DNA from: Bradyrhizobium sp.
GTDB taxonomy: Bacteria; Pseudomonadota; Alphaproteobacteria; Rhizobiales; Xanthobacteraceae
Length of the DNA: 63,594 nt
Reading direction: 5' to 3'
Assembly: GCF_030654605.1 (NCBI RefSeq)
Contig: NZ_JAURXB010000029.1
Location: 1 to 63,594, forward strand
Both the position numbers and the translations under genes were made by a program. The notes under the pieces are model-generated. The model did not search any database. It saw nothing but the letters and a program-made list of their open reading frames with translations, and was not told where the DNA came from. Below are positions 44,565 through 52,451 of this stretch, one piece after another. Numbering within the stretch: position 1 is the stretch's first letter; each line of letters opens with the position of its first letter.

Positions 44565-45563
44565 ATGCCTGCAGGCCCCTCTTCCCGCTCCGCGATGGAG
44601 ACCGAACTGAACAAACTGTCCTCGCCCCGGATCTTCCTGGTGCGAATGCTGGTATTCCTGGTGCTGTGCACCCTGCTGATGGTGGTGCTCTACAAGCAGA
44701 TCATGGCGGCGTTTTTCGCCAATCCGGGCCTCAACGCGCTGATCGGCGCGGTGCTCCTGATCGGCATCATCCTGTCGTTCCGCCAGGTGATCCGGCTCTA
44801 TCCGGAGGTCGCCTGGGTCAACAATTTCCGCATCTCCGATCCCGGCCTCGCGGTCGAGCGGCATCCCACCTTGCTGGCGCCGATGGCGGCGATCCTCGGC
44901 GGCGAACGCACCGGGCGGATGACGATCTCGCAGCAGACCATGCGGCATCTCTTGGATTCGATCGCCACACGGCTCGACGAGGCCCGCGACATTTCCCGCT
45001 ACATGACCGGCCTGCTGGTATTCCTCGGGCTGCTCGGCACCTTCTGGGGCCTGATCGAGACCGTCGGTTCGGTCGGCAAGGTGATCGAGGGGCTGAAGGT
45101 CGGCGGCGACGCCGGCTCGCTGTTCGACACCCTCAAGGAGGGCCTGGCCGCGCCGCTCGGCGGCATGGGCATTTCGTTTTCGTCGTCGCTGTTCGGCCTC
45201 GCCGGCTCGCTGATCCTCGGCTTCCTCGACCTGCAATCGAGCCAGGCGCAGAACCGCTTCTACACCGATCTCGAGGACTGGCTGGCCTCCACGGTGCGCG
45301 AATATACCCGCGAAGGCACCGGCGGCCCCGGCGGCGAACTTCAGGCCGCGGTCGAACGGTTGCGGCTGACCCTCGAAGAGGGCGGCGCCAGCCGCGGCAC
45401 CACCGCGGCGATGGCCAACCTCGCCGAAGCCATCCAGGGCCTGGTCACGCATATGCGGACCGAGCAGCAGATGATCCGCGAATGGGCCGATGGCCAGGGC
45501 GAGCAGAACCGCGAGATCAAGAAACTGCTCGAGCGGATCGCGCGCCAGCCCGAGAAGAACTAG
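44565..45563 (+). CDS. MotA/TolQ/ExbB-type proton channel protein, non-flagellar
   Basis: A 332-residue membrane protein with four helices: FLVRMLVFLVLCTLLMVVLY, LIGAVLLIGIILSF, YMTGLLVFLGLLGTFWGLIE and FSSSLFGLAGSLILGFLDL. The third and fourth match the conserved channel helices of MotA/ExbB/TolQ. A cytoplasmic C-terminal tail of about 100 residues is helical. Paired with the downstream MotB/OmpA-like gene, it should form a proton-driven stator unit. An ATG at 44595 is an alternative start. No flagellar genes are near. Confidence 0.9.
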   Translation: MPAGPSSRSAMETELNKLSSPRIFLVRMLVFLVLCTLLMVVLYKQIMAAFFANPGLNALIGAVLLIGIILSFRQVIRLYPEVAWVNNFRISDPGLAVERHPTLLAPMAAILGGERTGRMTISQQTMRHLLDSIATRLDEARDISRYMTGLLVFLGLLGTFWGLIETVGSVGKVIEGLKVGGDAGSLFDTLKEGLAAPLGGMGISFSSSLFGLAGSLILGFLDLQSSQAQNRFYTDLEDWLASTVREYTREGTGGPGGELQAAVERLRLTLEEGGASRGTTAAMANLAEAIQGLVTHMRTEQQMIREWADGQGEQNREIKKLLERIARQPEKN

Positions 45564-45573
45564 GGAAGGTATC

Positions 45574-45700
45574 GTGCCCCGGACGCGGTGCAACGCCTCC
45601 TGGCGGTGCGCCGCAGAGCCGGGGCCGACACTTTCCGCGTTGCTATGGGTCCCGGCTCTGCGGAGCAGCGTAAAGAACGCTGCACCGCGTCCGGGATACG
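45574..45700. repeat. Intergenic repeat, CCCCGGACGCGG family (copy 2)
   Basis: Matches the repeat at 22574 in length (127 bp) and in both ends (GTGCCCCGGACGCGG; ACCGCGTCCGGGATACG), including ATGGGTCCCGGCTCTGCGG inside. It interrupts the operon between the proton channel and its peptidoglycan-binding partner. Confidence 0.92.
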
Positions 45701-45716
45701 AGATTGGAGACTTCTG

Positions 45717-46748
45717 ATGGCCCTCGCCCGTGCCCGCCGCAACGATTCCGGATTCAACTACTGGCCGGGCTTCGTCGACGCGCTGTCGACGCTGGTGCTC
45801 TCGATCGTGTTCCTGCTGTCGGTGTTCCTGGTGGTGCAGTTCTTCCTGTCGCAGGAAGTCACGGGCAAGGACAAGGCGCTGGAGCAGCTCAACGCCAAGC
45901 TGGCGCAGCTCAGCGAAATGCTGTCGCTGGAAAAGCTCGGCAAGCTCAATCTCGACGACCAGCTGTCGCAGCTGCGCGCGGGGCTGTCCTCGGCGGAAGC
46001 CGAGCGCGACCGCGTCAAGGGCCTCTATGACGGACTTGCCGGCGCCGGCAGCGACGCCGCCGGCCGCGCCAGCGAACTCAACAAGGCGCTGGATTCCGAG
46101 AAACAGGTGACCTCGCGGGCGCTGGCGCAGATCGAGGTGCTGAACCAGCAGATCAGCGCGCTGCGCCGCCAGCTGGCGGCGCTGGAGGAAGCGCTCGAGG
46201 TTTCGGAGAAGCGCGACAGGGAATCGCAGGGGCGGATCGCCGATCTCGGACAGCGGCTGAACGTGGCGCTGGCGCAAAGGGTGCAGGAACTGTCGCGCTA
46301 CCGTTCGGAATTCTTCGGCCGCCTGCGCGCCATTCTCGGCAACCGGCCGGACATCCGCATCGTCGGCGACCGCTTCGTGTTCCAGTCCGAAGTATTCTTC
46401 GACACCGGCCAGGCGCTGCTCTTGCCTGAAGGCCGCGCCGAGCTGGACAAGCTGGCGAGCGCGCTGACCGAACTGGACAAACAGATTCCCGCCGAGATCG
46501 CCTGGGTGCTGCGGGTCGACGGCCATACCGACGTGCGGCCGATCCTGAACAGCCCGGTATTCAAGTCGAACTGGGAATTGTCGTCGGCGCGCGCGATCTC
46601 GGTGGTGCAGTACCTGGTCTCGCTCGGCGTGCCGGCGCAACGGCTGGTCGCGGCGGGCTTTGCGGAATTCCAGCCGCTCGACACCGCCACGACCGAAGAG
46701 GCCTACAAGCGCAACCGCCGCATCGAGCTGAAGCTGACGGAACGGTAG
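45717..46748 (+). CDS. MotB/OmpA-like peptidoglycan-binding stator protein with long coiled coil
   Basis: A 343-residue protein with one N-terminal membrane helix (residues about 20-42) preceded by FNYWPGFVDAL, where the Asp is the probable proton carrier. Residues 45-215 are a long periplasmic coiled coil (KALEQLNAKLAQLSEMLSLE, ALRRQLAALEEALEVSEKRD), much longer than in flagellar MotB. The C-terminal OmpA domain has the peptidoglycan motif VDGHTDVRP and NWELSSARAISVVQYL. It works with the preceding channel to transmit proton-motive force across the periplasm. Confidence 0.9.
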   Translation: MALARARRNDSGFNYWPGFVDALSTLVLSIVFLLSVFLVVQFFLSQEVTGKDKALEQLNAKLAQLSEMLSLEKLGKLNLDDQLSQLRAGLSSAEAERDRVKGLYDGLAGAGSDAAGRASELNKALDSEKQVTSRALAQIEVLNQQISALRRQLAALEEALEVSEKRDRESQGRIADLGQRLNVALAQRVQELSRYRSEFFGRLRAILGNRPDIRIVGDRFVFQSEVFFDTGQALLLPEGRAELDKLASALTELDKQIPAEIAWVLRVDGHTDVRPILNSPVFKSNWELSSARAISVVQYLVSLGVPAQRLVAAGFAEFQPLDTATTEEAYKRNRRIELKLTER

Positions 46749-46778
46749 GTGCGATGTCGTCGCGCGATTTATCAAGTC

Positions 46779-46863
46779 GTCATGGCCGGGCTTGGCCCGG
46801 CCATCCACGTCTTTGCCGCGCAAGAAGCAAGACGTGGATGCCCGGGACAAGCCCGGGCATGAC
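46779..46863. repeat. Intergenic palindromic repeat, GTCATG-CCGGG family
   Basis: GTCATGGCCGGGCTTGGCCC to GGGACAAGCCCGGGCATGAC with inner CCACGTCTT/AAGACGTGG; same design as 69, 21868 and 32223. It ends 12 bp before the GNAT start. Confidence 0.9.
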
Positions 46864-46875
46864 GGTCTTTGCCTG

Positions 46876-47328
46876 ATGAGCGGCGTCCCCTTTCAGCTTC
46901 GCCCGTATCGCGCCGAGGATGAGGACGCCGCCATCGCCCTGTGGCTGGTGACCTGGAAGCTCGCCTATCCCTCGATCGATTTCGACGCGCGGGTGGCGTG
47001 GTGGCGGGAACGCTGGCGCAATGAACTGGTGCCGGGGGCTGATATCATTGTCGCCGACCATTCTGGTGAGCTGATCGGCTTCGTCACCATCGACTCGTCG
47101 GGCTATCTCGACCAACTGGTGGTCGCGCCCGATCACTGGGGATCACCACTCGCTACCATGCTGGTCGATGAAGCCAAGCGCAGATCACCCGATGGCGTTA
47201 CCTTGAAGGTCAATGCGGACAATGCCCGCGCCATCCGCTTCTACGAGCGCTGCGGATTTGTGCATGCGGGAGAGGATGTGAATCCGGGCTCGAAACGGCT
47301 GGTGCTGAAGATGGCGTGGAAGCCGTAA
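46876..47328 (+). CDS. GNAT family N-acetyltransferase
   Basis: A 150-residue acetyltransferase. The fold is shown by LRPYRAEDEDAAIALWL, the motif-A region LDQLVVAPDHWGSPLATML and the C-terminal VNADNARAIRFYERCGF. The acetyl-CoA loop (usually R/Q-xx-G-x-G/A) reads DHWGSP, which is atypical but seen in some members. Substrate unknown. The ATG at 46876 (MSGVPFQLRP) follows the repeat closely and the ribosome site is weak (TTTGCCTG). Confidence 0.88.
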   Translation: MSGVPFQLRPYRAEDEDAAIALWLVTWKLAYPSIDFDARVAWWRERWRNELVPGADIIVADHSGELIGFVTIDSSGYLDQLVVAPDHWGSPLATMLVDEAKRRSPDGVTLKVNADNARAIRFYERCGFVHAGEDVNPGSKRLVLKMAWKP

Positions 47329-47336
47329 GTATTCCC

Positions 47337-47419
47337 GTCATTGCGAGGAGCCCTTGCGACGAAGCAATCCATGTTGCAGAGCAAAGAAAGATGGATTGCT
47401 TCGCTCCGCTCGCAATGAC
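47337..47419. repeat. Intergenic palindromic repeat, GTCATTGCGAGGAGC type
   Basis: Left GTCATTGCGAGGAGCCCTTG, right GCTCCGCTCGCAATGAC, with inner GAAGCAATCCAT/ATGGATTGCTTC. Directly followed by a second repeat of another family. Confidence 0.88.
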
Positions 47420-47436
47420 GTGGAGGGGCCGGCGCC

Positions 47437-47567
47437 CCCTCTCCCGCTTGCGGGGGAGGGCCGGGGTGGGGGCCTCTCAGCATACACCGGCGCGAGTGGA
47501 TAGAGCTTCCCCCACCCGCCGCGCTCTTCGAGCGCGTCGACCTCCCCCGCAAGCGGGAGAGGTAAGG
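47437..47567. repeat. Intergenic palindromic repeat, CTCTCCCGC family
   Basis: CTCTCCCGCTTGCGGGGGAG to CTCCCCCGCAAGCGGGAGAG, with GGTGGGGG/CCCCCACC inside. It ends 8 bp from the stop of the minus-strand ABC exporter gene. Confidence 0.9.
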
Positions 47568-47574
47568 GAGAATC

Positions 47575-49434
47575 TCACACCCCCTCGAACTGCAACCTCG
47601 CCAATCTCGCATAAAGCCCGCCGGCCGCGACCAGCTCTGCATGCGTGCCCTGTTCGACGATGCGGCCCTGGTCCATCACCATGATGCGGTCGCAGGACAG
47701 CACTGTGGCGAGGCGATGGGCGATCACCAGCGTGGTGCGGTGGCGCATCAATTCTTCCAGCGCGGTCTGCACCAGGGTCTCGCTCTCGGCATCGAGCGAC
47801 GAGGTCGCCTCATCGAGCAGCAACAGCGGCGCATCGCGCAGGATCGCGCGCGCGATCGCGATGCGCTGGCGCTGGCCGCCCGACAGCGTCACGCCGCGTT
47901 CGCCGAGCTGCGCCTCGAAGCCACCGGGCAGCCGGCGAATGAAATCGCCGGCATGGGCCAGGTCAGCGGCGTGCTCGACTTCGGCATCGCTCGCGTCAGG
48001 CCGGCCGAAGCGGATATTTTCACGCGCGCTGGCGGCGAACACCACGGAATCCTGCGGCACCAGCGCGATGCGGGCGCGCAGCGCCTTCGGATCGGCCGCC
48101 CTGACCGGCACGCCGTCGAACGAGATGGCGCCGGAAGCCGGATCGTAGAACCGCAGCAGCAGATGAAACAGCGTGCTCTTGCCGGCGCCCGACGGGCCGA
48201 CGATCGCGACCTTCTCGCCGGCGCGCACCGTGAGCGAAACGCCGTCGACGGCCAGCGCATCCGGCCTCGTCGGATAGGCGAAGCTGACATTGTCGAAACC
48301 GACGTCGCCCCGCGCCGGCGCCGGCATCGCGCGCGGCGACGCCGGTGCTGCGACCTGCGACTTGACGCGGAGGATTTCAAACAGCCGCTCCGAGGCGCCT
48401 GACGCCGCCGACAGCTCGCCCCAGACTTCGCTGAGCTGGCCGAGGCCGGCGGCGGCGAACGCCGCATACAGCACGAACTGGCCGAGCCGGCCGGGGCTGA
48501 TCGAGCCGGTCAGCACGTCGTTCGATCCGACCCATAGGATCGCCACCACGCTGGAAAACACGATGAAGATGATGACGGCGGTGAGCACCGCCCGCGCCCG
48601 GGTCGAACTGCGCGCCGCGGCATAGGCCTGCTCGACCTCGCCGCCGAACCGCGCATTGGCCAGCCCCTCGCTGGTGTAGGCCTGCACGGTCCTGATCGCG
48701 CCGATCAGTTCCGATGCATAGGATGTGGCTTCCGCCAGCGTATCCTGGGCGTTGCGCGACAGCCGCCGCACCCAGCGCCCGAACGCGACCAGCGGAATCA
48801 CGATCACCGGGATCGCCAGCAGCACGAAGCCCGACAGCCGGGGGCTGGTGATCACCATCATCGCGGTGGCGCCGATGAACAGCATCAGGTTGCGCAGCGC
48901 GATCGAGACCGAGGCGCCGACTGCCGACTTGATTTGCGTGGTGTCGGCGGTCAGCCGCGAGATCAGTTCGCCCGAGCGCGCGGAATCGAAGAAGGCCGGC
49001 GACAGCGAGATCAGATGCGCGAACACGTCGCGCCTGAGATCGGCGACGATGCGCTCGCCGATGGTCATGACCAGGTAGAAGCGCGCCGCACTGGCTCCGG
49101 CCAGCACCGCGACCAGCGCGATCATGACGCTGAAATAGGAATTGATCATGGCGATGCCTTCGGGCGAGAGCCCGAAATCGATCATCCGCCGCACCGCGAT
49201 CGGCACCAGCAGGGTCGTGATCGCCGCAATGGTGAGTGAGATGAAGGCCAGAATGGCGCGGCCGCGGTAGCGCCCGACATAGGGCATCAGCGCCAGCAGC
49301 GGGCGAAGCCGCGCGCTGCTCTTGGCCGGCAGCTCGGTCAGTTCGGCCTCGATGGAGGGTGCCTCTGCGAGCGCCAGATCGTGCCGTGGCGGCGTCTCGC
49401 CACGCCGCTCTTCAAGCCGTTCCACTGCGCTCAT
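47575..49434 (-). CDS. ABC exporter, fused permease-ATPase (MsbA/LmrA-like)
   Basis: A 619-residue half-transporter that would act as a homodimer. Residues about 50-340 carry six membrane helices ([40 protein letters not shown]). The ATPase domain has Walker [13 protein letters not shown], signature [14 protein letters not shown] and Walker [13 protein letters not shown]. It probably exports a lipid or hydrophobic compound. Transcribed alone, divergent from rpmE. Confidence 0.94.
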   Translation of the reverse strand: MSAVERLEERRGETPPRHDLALAEAPSIEAELTELPAKSSARLRPLLALMPYVGRYRGRAILAFISLTIAAITTLLVPIAVRRMIDFGLSPEGIAMINSYFSVMIALVAVLAGASAARFYLVMTIGERIVADLRRDVFAHLISLSPAFFDSARSGELISRLTADTTQIKSAVGASVSIALRNLMLFIGATAMMVITSPRLSGFVLLAIPVIVIPLVAFGRWVRRLSRNAQDTLAEATSYASELIGAIRTVQAYTSEGLANARFGGEVEQAYAAARSSTRARAVLTAVIIFIVFSSVVAILWVGSNDVLTGSISPGRLGQFVLYAAFAAAGLGQLSEVWGELSAASGASERLFEILRVKSQVAAPASPRAMPAPARGDVGFDNVSFAYPTRPDALAVDGVSLTVRAGEKVAIVGPSGAGKSTLFHLLLRFYDPASGAISFDGVPVRAADPKALRARIALVPQDSVVFAASARENIRFGRPDASDAEVEHAADLAHAGDFIRRLPGGFEAQLGERGVTLSGGQRQRIAIARAILRDAPLLLLDEATSSLDAESETLVQTALEELMRHRTTLVIAHRLATVLSCDRIMVMDQGRIVEQGTHAELVAAGGLYARLARLQFEGV

Positions 49435-49545
49435 GATTTCAGGACCAATCGCTTTGCCAGCCCCCAGATAGGCCCAGCCGCCGACGCTGGCAAATCCGGT
49501 AACATACTAATGCGGGATCCCTCGGGGGGCGGGGTCGAACTTGGC

Positions 49546-49573
49546 TTGTTTTGGGGGCCTTGCTGCGTTATAG
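49546..49573 (+). promoter_or_regulatory. Probable rpmE promoter
   Basis: TTGTTT (49546-49551) and TTATAG (49568-49573) with 16-bp spacing, giving a leader of about 55 nt before rpmE. Confidence 0.5.
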
Positions 49574-49636
49574 AGCGGCCCAAATCCGTCCCCACAGCCA
49601 TCGATAGACAGGCGCCGGCGCGCCGAAGGATCTGCC

Positions 49637-49864
49637 ATGAAAGCCGAAATTCACCCGGAATATCATATGATTACGGTCGTCATGACCGATGGCACCGAGT
49701 ACCAGACAAGGTCCACCTGGGGCAAGGAAGGCGACAAGCTGAACCTCGATATCGACTCCAAGTCGCACCCGGCCTGGATCGGCGGCGCCCAGCAGATGCT
49801 CGATCGCGGCGGTCGCGTGTCCCGGTTCCAGAAGAAGTTTTCGGGCTTCCTCAAGAAGGATTGA
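49637..49864 (+). CDS. rpmE: 50S ribosomal protein L31, cysteine-free
   Basis: A 75-residue ribosomal protein starting [20 protein letters not shown] and ending in a basic stretch [12 protein letters not shown]. No cysteine is present, so it lacks the zinc ribbon of C+ L31. GAAGGATCTGCC gives the ribosome site. Followed by a strong bidirectional terminator. Confidence 0.97.
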   Translation: MKAEIHPEYHMITVVMTDGTEYQTRSTWGKEGDKLNLDIDSKSHPAWIGGAQQMLDRGGRVSRFQKKFSGFLKKD

Positions 49865-49897
49865 GGGCTTTCAGGCCACTGGCCTGATGCAGACATC

Positions 49898-49928
49898 AAA
49901 ACGCCCCGGCTCGCGCCGGGGCGTTTTT
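49898..49928. terminator. Bidirectional Rho-independent terminator between rpmE and rcdA
   Basis: ACGCCCCGGC and GCCGGGGCGT form a 10-bp GC-rich stem around TCGC, preceded by AAAA and followed by TTTTT, so it works for rpmE on plus and for the convergent gene on minus. Confidence 0.93.
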
Positions 49929-49977
49929 CGTTGGGAATGGGTCTGGCCTGATCCCCGGAGTCAGTCGATCCCCGGCG

Positions 49978-50499
49978 TCAGCCGCTCTGGCGTTCGAACG
50001 CCGCCTTCAGGCGATTGAGCTGCGGCACCAGGGGATTGCCGATCGAGGCGCGTTCGGCCGCCGGCGCATGGATCGTGGTATCGAGGCGGCGGACCTTGGT
50101 CTGCAGCGCCATCGAGCGGGCGATCAGCTCCTGCAATTGCAGCGGCAGCTTTTCGATGATGTCGTCCGGGCCGGGGTCGGCAGCCGAGAGCTTGACCTTG
50201 GTCTTTTCGCGGTTGGCCTGGCCCAGCGTCATCTCGCCTTCCTTGACCGCGCGGTGCAACAGCAGCCACGACGCCAGCTGCATCAGGCGGGTGGTCAGCC
50301 GCATGCTTTCGGTGGCGTAGGTCAGGCTGACGGAGCGGTCGAGCGCCTTCGCCTCGGCGCGGCCGGCGCCGTCGAGATAGGCGGCGGTCTCCTCGACCAG
50401 ATCCATGCCTTCGCGGAACAGGGTACCAAACGCCGCCGAGTTGGTGAGCCTCTCGCTGAACTGGACGAGAGCGGTTTCGCTTTGCGAACGGTCGGACAT
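49978..50499 (-). CDS. rcdA: RcdA family protein (DUF1465), CtrA degradation adaptor
   Basis: A 173-residue helical protein of the DUF1465 family, whose Caulobacter member RcdA is an adaptor in the ClpXP hierarchy that removes the cell-cycle regulator CtrA. Conserved segments: FSERLTNSAAFGTLFREGMD, ESMRLTTRLMQLASWLLLHR and NPLVPQLNRLKAAFERQ. The ATG at 50499 (MSDRSQSE) follows GTGAGGCG; an in-frame ATG 6 codons upstream is possible. Convergent with rpmE. Confidence 0.88.
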   Translation of the reverse strand: MSDRSQSETALVQFSERLTNSAAFGTLFREGMDLVEETAAYLDGAGRAEAKALDRSVSLTYATESMRLTTRLMQLASWLLLHRAVKEGEMTLGQANREKTKVKLSAADPGPDDIIEKLPLQLQELIARSMALQTKVRRLDTTIHAPAAERASIGNPLVPQLNRLKAAFERQSG

Positions 50500-50636
50500 G
50501 GTTAACGCCTCACGCAACTGTTTACGCCGCCGGCTTGAATGGGCGCCGGCTTATGATGAATAAATCATTACGCGCCGGCAGGCGAGAGTCCAGCCGCAAG
50601 CGCTTTTATGGTTTCCAGTGAGGTACCGCGGACGCC

Positions 50637-50664
50637 AAAAAAAGAGCCGCCATTTCTGGCGGCT
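50637..50664 (-). terminator. Rho-independent terminator of the candidate small RNA
   Basis: AGCCGCC-AGAAAT-GGCGGCT stem-loop followed by C and TTTTTTT on the minus strand. It lies about 140 bp upstream of the rcdA start, with no minus-strand gene before it that would need a terminator. The region 50500-51033 otherwise contains only this unit and a palindromic repeat. Confidence 0.85.
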
Positions 50665-50727
50665 TTGAAGTTGATAACAGGGAGGCGTCAAACAGAGTGG
50701 ACAGGAGCCACTCGGTGTCCAAACAAG
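50637..50727 (-). ncRNA. Candidate small RNA upstream of rcdA
   Basis: Read on the minus strand, a hairpin GAGTGG-CTCCTGT-CCACTC (50713-50695) is followed by a single-stranded-looking stretch with CCTCCC (anti-Shine-Dalgarno-like) and then a perfect terminator with seven Ts. A -10-like TCTAAT at 50737-50732 would place the start near 50725; no good -35 is visible. No open reading frame of quality lies here. Layout of hairpin, C-rich loop and terminator is typical of rhizobial trans-acting sRNAs. Confidence 0.5.
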
Positions 50728-50847
50728 GACGATTAGAGTCATAGATGAGAAAGCTTAATGGACCGTAAACGAACGGTTTTGTTCACGGTTCCTTTGCCAT
50801 GTCGGCCATTGGCCGAGTGGCAGAAAGTGGATCAACTCTCTCAACGG

Positions 50848-51004
50848 GTCGTCCCGGACAAGTGAGCGCCAGCGAACGCCGATCCGGGACCCATACTCCG
50901 CGGCGGCGAGGATGAAGGAAGGTCTCTGGCGCAATGGCTCAATGAGAGGACACGGCGTATGGGTCCCGGATCGGCGTTCGCTACGCTCGCTTGTCCGGGA
51001 CGAC
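50848..51004. repeat. Intergenic palindromic repeat, GTCGTCCCGG...CCCATAC family
   Basis: Left GTCGTCCCGGACAAGTGAGC then GCGAACGCCGATCCGGGACC; right GGGTCCCGGATCGGCGTTCG then GCTTGTCCGGGACGAC. Arms of about 50 bp with near-perfect pairing. Confidence 0.9.
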
Positions 51005-51033
51005 GAGAGATCGCGCCTGATTACGTCTTGAAA

Positions 51034-51225
51034 TTACGTCTTGAAAAAACTGTTCGCCGCATCCTTCGACGCGCGCTTCTTTGTCGCCGCCACCTGCAGC
51101 CGCTCGATCTCGGAGTTCATCAGCGCGATGCGCTCGGCCAACTCCTCGACCGATAACAGCGACAGGTCCTGACCGATCTCGTGGGTGACTTTCTTTCTCG
51201 GCTTGTCGTCGTCCTCGATGGCCAT
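51034..51225 (-). CDS. DUF1192 small helical protein
   Basis: A 63-residue protein with the DUF1192 pattern: charged N-terminus (DDDKPRKK), then LSLLSVEELAERIALMNSEI and a short basic tail. Likely a dimeric coiled coil. In alphaproteobacteria it is a common neighbour of rcdA and the quinone oxidoreductase gene. Function unknown. Confidence 0.85.
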   Translation of the reverse strand: MAIEDDDKPRKKVTHEIGQDLSLLSVEELAERIALMNSEIERLQVAATKKRASKDAANSFFKT

Positions 51226-51330
51226 GCGCTCTACCTCGTGCTCAACCCTGGGGGATGCTGTTGCCAGCCGGAGCGCGGCTGGCTAATCAGGTGCCTCTTC
51301 GAATTTCCCATCCTGGCCCAAGGAAACACC

Positions 51331-52332
51331 ATGGAAAAGCTGCCCGCGCAAATGACCGTCGTCGGCATCAGCAAGCCCGGCGGTCCCGAGGTTCTGGTGC
51401 CCGAGACCCGCGCGCTGCCGGTGCCCGGTCCGGGGGAAATCCTGGTCAAGGTGCTGGCCGCGGGCGTCAACCGCCCCGATGTCGCGCAGCGCTCCGGCGC
51501 CTATCCGCCGCCGCCCGGCGCCAGCGACCTGCCCGGCCTGGAAATTGCGGGCGAAGTGGTTGCGCTCGGCGCCGGCTCCGTCAGGCACAAGCTCGGCGAC
51601 AAGGTGATGTCACTGGTGGCCGGCGGCGGCTACGCGCAATATTGCATCGCACAGGATGCCCAGGCGATGGCGGTGCCGCCTGCCCTGTCGATGCAGGAAG
51701 CCGGCGCCATCCCGGAAACCCTGATGACGGTCTGGCACAACGTGTTCGAGCGCGGCGCCCTGAAGCCCGGCGAGACCTTGCTGATCCATGGCGGCTCGTC
51801 CGGCATCGGCACCATGGCGATCCAGCTGGCAAAAGCGCTGGGCTCCAGGGTGATCGTCACCGTCGGATCGAAGGACAAGGCCGACGCCTGCATCAAGCTC
51901 GGGGCCGACCTCGCCATCAACTACAAGACCGAGGATTTCGTCGAAGCCACCAAGAAGGCGACCAATGGCGCCGGCGCCAATGTCATTCTCGACATGGTCG
52001 GCGGCGACTATATCGACCGCAACTACGATGCCGCCGCGATCGACGGCCGCATCGTCCAGATCGCGTTCCTGAGCGGAACGCCCAAGGCCACCGTTAACTT
52101 CTCCAAGGTGATGGTGAAGCGGCTCGTTCACACCGGCTCGACGCTGCGCCCCCGCAGCAATGCGGACAAGGCGGCGATGGTGGCCGCGATCGAGGCCAGA
52201 GTGATGCCGCTGTTGCGCGACGGACGCGTCAAACCGGTCATGGACAGCACATTCCCGCTGGAAAAGGCCGCCGACGCCCACCGGCGCATGGAGACCAGCG
52301 AACATATTGGCAAAATTGTGTTGGCGGTTTAA
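51331..52332 (+). CDS. NAD(P)H quinone oxidoreductase, zinc-free MDR (PIG3-like)
   Basis: A 333-residue medium-chain reductase. Segments: AAGVNRPDVAQRSGAYPPPP, LPGLEIAGEVVALG, AGAIPETLMTVWHNVF, and the cofactor loop IHGGSSGIGTMAIQLA. Zinc-binding cysteines are absent, as in the quinone reductase branch. CAAGGAAACACC precedes the ATG at 51331. Reduces quinones or related enones with NADPH. Confidence 0.94.
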   Translation: MEKLPAQMTVVGISKPGGPEVLVPETRALPVPGPGEILVKVLAAGVNRPDVAQRSGAYPPPPGASDLPGLEIAGEVVALGAGSVRHKLGDKVMSLVAGGGYAQYCIAQDAQAMAVPPALSMQEAGAIPETLMTVWHNVFERGALKPGETLLIHGGSSGIGTMAIQLAKALGSRVIVTVGSKDKADACIKLGADLAINYKTEDFVEATKKATNGAGANVILDMVGGDYIDRNYDAAAIDGRIVQIAFLSGTPKATVNFSKVMVKRLVHTGSTLRPRSNADKAAMVAAIEARVMPLLRDGRVKPVMDSTFPLEKAADAHRRMETSEHIGKIVLAV

Positions 52333-52451
52333 CGCTGTTGCGCGATGCGCAGCCGGAAACCCTTTGATTTCCCTCACTTTCATGTCATTTATCGCGCAAC
52401 GCCGGTCGACCAGCTTCGCCCGGACATGTGACTGATTGCGGAGAACTGACA

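Noticed and set aside
44565..46748. Zorya anti-phage system
   Set aside because: Only the motor-like pair is present; no ZorC, ZorD or ZorE-type gene lies nearby, and neighbours are a GNAT and an ABC exporter.
44565..46748. Flagellar motA/motB
   Set aside because: No flagellar genes around, coiled coil too long, and the channel subunit lacks the large cytoplasmic loop of MotA.
47337..47567. CRISPR-like repeats
   Set aside because: These are two different palindromic elements side by side, not short direct repeats with unique spacers.
50551..50742. Small 63-residue protein on the minus strand upstream of rcdA
   Set aside because: It runs through the terminator stem and its T-run and has no ribosome binding site; a small RNA explains the region better.
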